A stretch of DNA of 64,000 nt. Source: Delphinus delphis (taxonomy: Eukaryota > Chordata > Mammalia > Artiodactyla > Delphinidae). The stretch spans positions 78,124,731-78,188,730 of the forward strand of contig NC_082688.1 in assembly GCF_949987515.2 (NCBI RefSeq), written 5' to 3'. The translations under genes and the position numbers were made by a program. The first letter of the stretch is position 1, and every line of letters starts with the position of its first letter. The notes below the pieces were generated by a model. That model was not told the origin of the DNA and did no database searches. It saw nothing but the letters and a program-made list of their open reading frames with translations. Shown here piece after piece: positions 59,448 to 64,000 of the stretch.

Positions 59448-59786
59448 TTTTTTTTTTTTTTTTTTGGCTGCATTGGGTCTTCGTTGCTGCTCATGGGCTC
59501 TCTCTAGTTGTGGCGAGCGGGGGTTACTCTTCATTGTGGTGTGCGGGTTTCTCATTGCGGTGGCCTCTCTTGTTGCGGAACACGGGCTCTAGGCACGTGG
59601 GCTTCAGTAGTTGTGGCACGCGGGCTCAGTAGTTGTGGCTTGCGGGCTCTAGAGAGCAGGCTCAGTAGTTGTGGTGCATGGGCTTAGGTGCTCCGCGGCA
59701 TGTGGGATCTTCCCCATCAGGCATCGAACCCGTGTCATCTGCACTGGCAGGCGGATTCTTAACCACTGCTCCACCAGGGGAGCCCC
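59448..59786 (-). mobile_element. CHR-type tRNA-derived SINE (long form), antisense
   Basis: The minus-strand copy opens 'ggggctcccctggtggagca' and ends in a T-run tail on the plus strand (59,445-59,465). 'cagtagttgtgg' modules repeat in the body. The TSD 'taagtgtcttt' (59,437-59,447) and 'taagtgtgtcttt' (59,787-59,799) differ by a 2-bp slip. Confidence 0.93.
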
Positions 59787-59799
59787 TAAGTGTGTCTTT

Positions 59800-60785
59800 C
59801 TTTGAGAAAGGTGCCCAATAATGTAAAATTCCATGAGAGCTGATGCCATATCTGACTTATCATCACAATAAAATTTTATAATAAAATGTCTATCTGGTGT
59901 ATTCCATTGTGTCAACATAGCTAAGCTGCAACTAACTGCAAAGAATCCCCTTTCTTTTGGATTAACATAGTCTACAAGACTTATTTTGCTCAAGATTTGG
60001 AAGCATGAGTGAAGCTGCACTCATCTTTTTACACATGGAAGGTAAACACAGAGCAAAAGGCACTATTACAGGTCATTGTCACCTATCTGCACCTCTGCTT
60101 GTTTGCACAGGAAAGTAGCTGGGTCCACAGCTCCTGCAACTCCTACCACATCTTCAGCTTAAGTTTCTTTGACTTCTGGGCCAAGTGTTAGTAATCAGCC
60201 TCTCTTGTAGGACAGTCTGGTCACCAGTGTTGGAGGCTTGAAAGAGGGGACATTACATCAAAGTTTCCAATTTGTCCTTACACTTTCCAGAATAGCCTTG
60301 CAGTTTCCAGTTTGTGCTTGCTTCCCCTATTTGCATACGATTTCTGTTCCTGACAGCCTTCTCAGTAACAGACTTAGAAACACAGTCTAAGCCCTTATAA
60401 CCAGATCCCACTGTTGAGTAAAGTTAAATCCCTATAATACATCTTTGATTATTTATAAATCTTTAGTGTTCTGGTTGAACCATCACTTATATAGTCTAAT
60501 ACAATTTTAAACTTCCAAAACATATTAATTAATTAATTAATTAATCCTTTAGAGGATCTTTGTATCTCTTGTGCCTACAAGGAGAACTGTCACAGAGTAT
60601 GATCTCAGATATTATTTTTTGAATAAATTTAAAATAATAAATGATTGACCTAATTAATCAATGAGAGCCCTAACATTTTTATATGCATGTTTTACTCCAA
60701 TATTATACTGAAAATACATGCAAATTGTAGAAATTAACAATCTTGGTCCCACAATCCACAATATGGTAAAAATTATTGTCAAGAC

Positions 60786-60787
<2 letters not shown>
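59800..60787. other. no gene recognised
   Basis: A mixed AT-rich stretch, less AT-rich at 60,020-60,390, with a TTAA tetranucleotide run at 60,525-60,546. The 60-codon frame at 60,009-60,191 has no motif. Confidence 0.45.

Positions 60788-60837
<50 letters not shown>
60788..60837. repeat. (TA)n microsatellite
   Basis: About 25 uninterrupted TA units, self-complementary. Confidence 0.97.
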
Positions 60838-60838
<1 letters not shown>

Positions 60839-61435
60839 CAAATATTTTTTCCACTAAACAAATCAAATTTGCAATCAAGGGAGATTATCTTGCACCCATC
60901 TTGAAACTATAAATGTATTGAAATTATGAATACATTTGGTTCCCATCATATAGTTTTCCTTGATTTAATCACACTTAAATGATTAAGCAGCGGAATAATA
61001 TATTCTCCAGGTGTATGAATTATAGACACAATTTCAACTAGTCATTGTTTGGTATCCAAATTGCTCCTTAATGAATTTGTGATGCAAACAATTGTTTAAA
61101 CTATCAGGCAGACATAATTTCTAACAGAGAATTTAGATGAAGGATCTTCAGGTGAATCAATTATTTTAAAAATAATTTTTAACACAAGACTTATATATAA
61201 ACTTCATAATTCTCCCTTCCTCTCTGCAGAGAGCCCATGATATCTCAAGAAGTTATCTTGCTTAATATCATGAGAAAACATCATAATATTGTTTGCCCAC
61301 TTACAACCCATTAATCCAAGTAAAAGTTTTTATGTATTAGAGTGAGAGGTATGGCAGGCTATTTATAAGGGTGCCCACCCATACACCCAAGGATCTCCCA
61401 TTGCTAGAGAGAAAATGAAATTCTGAACCTAAGTG
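60838..61435. other. no gene recognised
   Basis: AT-rich DNA without assignable features. Confidence 0.5.
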
Positions 61436-61609
61436 CAGGGCTGGCTCCATAATTTGTGAGGCCAAGTAAAAAATGCAAATGTGGGCATTCTTGTCCAAAT
61501 ATCAAGGATTTCAAGACGGTAATAACAGAGCATTAAACCAACAGCAGAGCTCTCCTATGTACAGGGCTTCCTGTGACAGCCCAGGTTGCAAACTGATGAT
61601 CCAGCCCTG
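61436..61609. mobile_element. hAT-type MITE
   Basis: Inverted ends 'cagggctgg' and 'ccagccctg' bracket a 174-bp body with 'ctccataatttgtgaggcc' and 'agagcattaaaccaacagca'. This matches a familiar mammalian MITE with cagggc/gccctg ends. The flanking 8-mers 'cctaagtg' and 'cacaagta' are a plausible decayed 8-bp TSD. Confidence 0.7.
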
Positions 61610-61994
61610 CACAAGTATTTTATTCCCTACATCCTTTTCTCCCCACATTTTTTTCTTTTTCTTTTTCTTTTTTAACCAAAACTGTAATACTAGTATACAA
61701 AATAAGATGGGAAAAATGTGATTTGACATCATTTTAATTTTAGCCTATAATACAACCTGCAACTTTTTTTTTAAACTTAGAACAATTCCCCAATTCCTAT
61801 CGTTGTACATTGTGTGTTACAGAAATCCTTTCTGCAGCTTGAGCTTGGGACAAGTTAAGAGCTTAAATGTGTGTCATCTACTATCATAAAAAGTCAGAAT
61901 TGAATTATTGATCTTTCATTGTTAGCATCTAAATTGTAGACATAATTAGGTTTCATGTTCAATCAAAAAGCAATCAGAAAATTTTAAGTGCCAA

Positions 61995-62260
61995 TTCTAC
62001 ATTATATGGGGCATGAAAACCCCAGAATTTTCATTTTTCACAACTCTAAATAACTGGGAAGAAAAAAACAATGAAAGAGCACATTAAATGTTTTTTCCCG
62101 TACCTCCATTACATTTATAATACTAGTTATATTAAGTAGGTTGAGTAAGGAATGGCAACTAGACCTATTGACTTTGCACAGAATACTTCGTGTAACATAT
62201 GCATGTGGCAAATAAATCTATTTAAACTAGCTTTAACACCATATATATTTTAATTTTGAC
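61995..62260 (+). repeat. left copy of a diverged direct repeat
   Basis: From 'aattctacattatatgggg' to 'gtggcaaataaatctattta'. It aligns in order and orientation with 63,050-63,300. Shared anchors include 'cagaattttca', 'taaataac', 'tacctccattacatttataa', 'cagttatattaa' type, 'caggttg' and 'atgtggca'. It is not a repeat family that I recognise. Confidence 0.75.
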
Positions 62261-63049
62261 TAACATGTATAGTTTAATCCTTTTTTGAATTATAAAATTA
62301 ATATATTCTTATTTAAATAGTTGAAAACAACAGTAGAGTGAGAAGTAAAAAGAAACCCATTGCTCTACTCAAACTTTATACTGATAAAGATTTTAAGGTG
62401 CCTCCTTCTTGCATCTGTTTTTTTTCAATTTTGAAACTTTTAATTATTAAATTTATTGTTAAAATCTCTTTGATATCATATAGCAAATATCTGCAACATT
62501 TCCATGCTCTGAACTCATTAAAAGCATGGAATAGAGTAATGAGCTTGGTAGGTTGTAAATAATTCCATCTTTTTGGTACAATAATGGACCTCATTGCTTT
62601 AGGGTCTGGAATGTACTTATATGTAGTCATTCAAAGTGTTTTAAATGGTAGTACAATCTTCTTATTAAAGTAAAAGACAAATAACAAAATAACAAATAAC
62701 AAAAGCAACACACCCTACCTAATAACTGCAAAGTAATAATAGGTTTACTAAAACTAACTGAGTCCTCTGAAATGTGACTCAGTGACAGAAAATCTATTAT
62801 CAATTTATAATTAGATAAGGCATCTCTTTGCCCATACTAAATTAAAAAAATAATACTAGGGTGGAACACTGAATTTAAAACAGCTGTTAAGATCTGCACT
62901 AACCTCATTAGAAAAGCTTCCGGAAGTTTCTCTGATACTTTACAGTTGTATTGCAAGTGACCATGAAATCTATGAGTCAGTGAAAATAAAGAAAATAAAT
63001 GTCTATATTTCACAGAGCAAGAACAGCATGTCAAATTAGTTCTTCAAGG
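62261..63049. other. spacer between direct repeats; no gene recognised
   Basis: AT-rich. The complementary short frames (62,338-62,562 plus and 62,376-62,630 minus) have no motif. 62,679-62,704 has a short 'aataacaaa' tandem run. Confidence 0.45.
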
Positions 63050-63300
63050 ATTAGTATAACTATATGTACATGGAAGGAACAGAATTTTCACTTCTCAACT
63101 TTAAATAACCAGGAAAAAAAATCTAATCTAACAGACACTGAATGTTTCCCTCTGTACCTTCATTACCTTTATAACGCCAGTTATATTAAACAGGTTGCGT
63201 TAGTAATAGCAATTAGACTGCTTGACTTTATACAGAATATTGTATATTGTATATGTGGCAAGTTTATCCAATATATATGTCCTATTTAATAACAATATAC
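63050..63300 (+). repeat. right copy of a diverged direct repeat
   Basis: From 'attagtataactatatgtac' to 'tccaatatatatgtcc'. By eye it is about 70-75% similar to the left copy and in the same orientation. The 96-codon frame over it (62,999-63,289) is not open in the left copy, so it is not a conserved protein. Confidence 0.75.
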
Positions 63301-64000
63301 CAGTGTTCCTAGGAGAAACAGGAGAATTGTGACTATATAAGAGCATTAAAAATACCATTTATTCATTTAATCTTTCATTCAAGGCTTATTGATCATTTAT
63401 GAATGAGGATGATAGCTCCAAATTCATTCCTCTCTTCCAGCTTAAAATCCTCCAGGGATTTCTAATGTCTTCACAAAATTAAAATGATAATAAAAATAAT
63501 AATAATAAAAACTAAATCTTTCCCTAAGTCACATGCCTTGCCATTTTCATATCTGTATATATCTGTATGCCATCATCACAGAATTCCCCAAAATCACCTC
63601 TTATGATCTGAGAGGTGTTTTTCTTTTATGCTTTTCTTCATACTGTTCCTTTACTTTTTCCTTTTTATAGGAACATAGGAAATCCTTCTAGACCTTCGAC
63701 TATTTATAACTCAAGTAAAGCATTAACTTTTCAGAAAATTTTAAACTCCCCACCCTTGCACTCTATCCTCTTTCCACACAGTCTCAATGGGAAATAAACT
63801 TCCCTGATGAGTGAAATTTCTCACACCAAACTCTGAACTAGATCCCACCCTTCTCCATCTTCACAGACCCTGGGACTAGATGAACAATTATGAAACTTTA
63901 TAAACTATAAACCTAGGGGCAAAAATGGGCTTTTACTTGAAACAGTAGAATAGAGATATTCTTAAAGTCCTTGCATGGTTCCCTCTTCAGCAATGCCCAG
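63301..64000. other. no gene recognised
   Basis: AT-rich, moderately less so after 63,700. 'ataataataataataa' at 63,488-63,509 is a short AAT repeat. No exon evidence. Confidence 0.45.

Noticed and set aside
63019..63289. Plus-strand frame over the right direct repeat as a conserved protein
   Set aside because: The left copy of the repeat is not open in the matching frame.

Overview
This is a 64 kb stretch of mammalian nuclear DNA, almost certainly from a cetacean or a close relative. The evidence is eight tRNA-derived SINEs of the CHR type (opening 'ggcttccctggtggcgcagtgg', or 'ttccctagtggtgctgtggt' in the long form), many copies of one cetartiodactyl-type L1 3' end, and a mariner whose ends read 'ttgggttgg'. 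I saw none of the BovB or Bov-tA elements expected in a ruminant. The background is AT-rich. I found no exon, host gene, tRNA, rRNA or CRISPR that I can support. The window reads as intergenic or deep-intronic DNA, and its coding content is decayed transposon sequence.

Layout. 1-14,879: ancient L1 remnants (about 640-1,660 and 3,790-7,000), a complex AT/CA microsatellite inside an old dispersed repeat (2,702-3,562), three short CHR SINEs (6,077, 7,421, 8,704), several truncated L1 3' ends and a MIR. 14,880-22,251: a full-length but inactive L1 (L1-1) bounded by a perfect 15-bp target-site duplication (TSD), with a CpG-rich 5' UTR. 22,252-37,396: mostly unassigned AT-rich DNA with a hAT-type MITE, an old L1 carrying a SINE, a nested L1/duplication/SINE cluster at 32.6 kb, a 430-bp GGAA-rich purine tract, a truncated antisense L1 and a Tigger-type MITE. 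37,397-44,996: a second full-length L1 (L1-2), older by appearance, holding a CHR SINE and possibly a 3' transduction. 44,997-64,000: an antisense L1 scrap, truncated L1s with TSDs, a near-complete Tigger1 (47,939-50,248), two long-form CHR SINEs, L2 and MIR scraps, a full-length mariner with a broken transposase (57,561-58,836), a second hAT-type MITE, and an unexplained pair of diverged direct repeats near 62.0 and 63.1 kb.

How the parts relate. The SINEs encode no protein and depend on L1 enzymes for movement; every one here has an L1-type tail, and TSDs are visible. Insertions inside insertions give a relative order: ancient L1M, Tigger and MIR first, then long CHR SINEs and L1-2, then short CHR SINEs (one inside L1-2); L1-1 looks relatively recent. 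Both large L1s have broken ORF1 and ORF2, and both DNA transposons have broken transposases, so nothing here looks capable of moving itself. The most unusual points are the two L1 3' ends, which carry extra sequence before the second TSD, the open frames shared by both L1 5' UTRs, and the unexplained direct repeat at 62-63 kb. I found no convincing new biological system.
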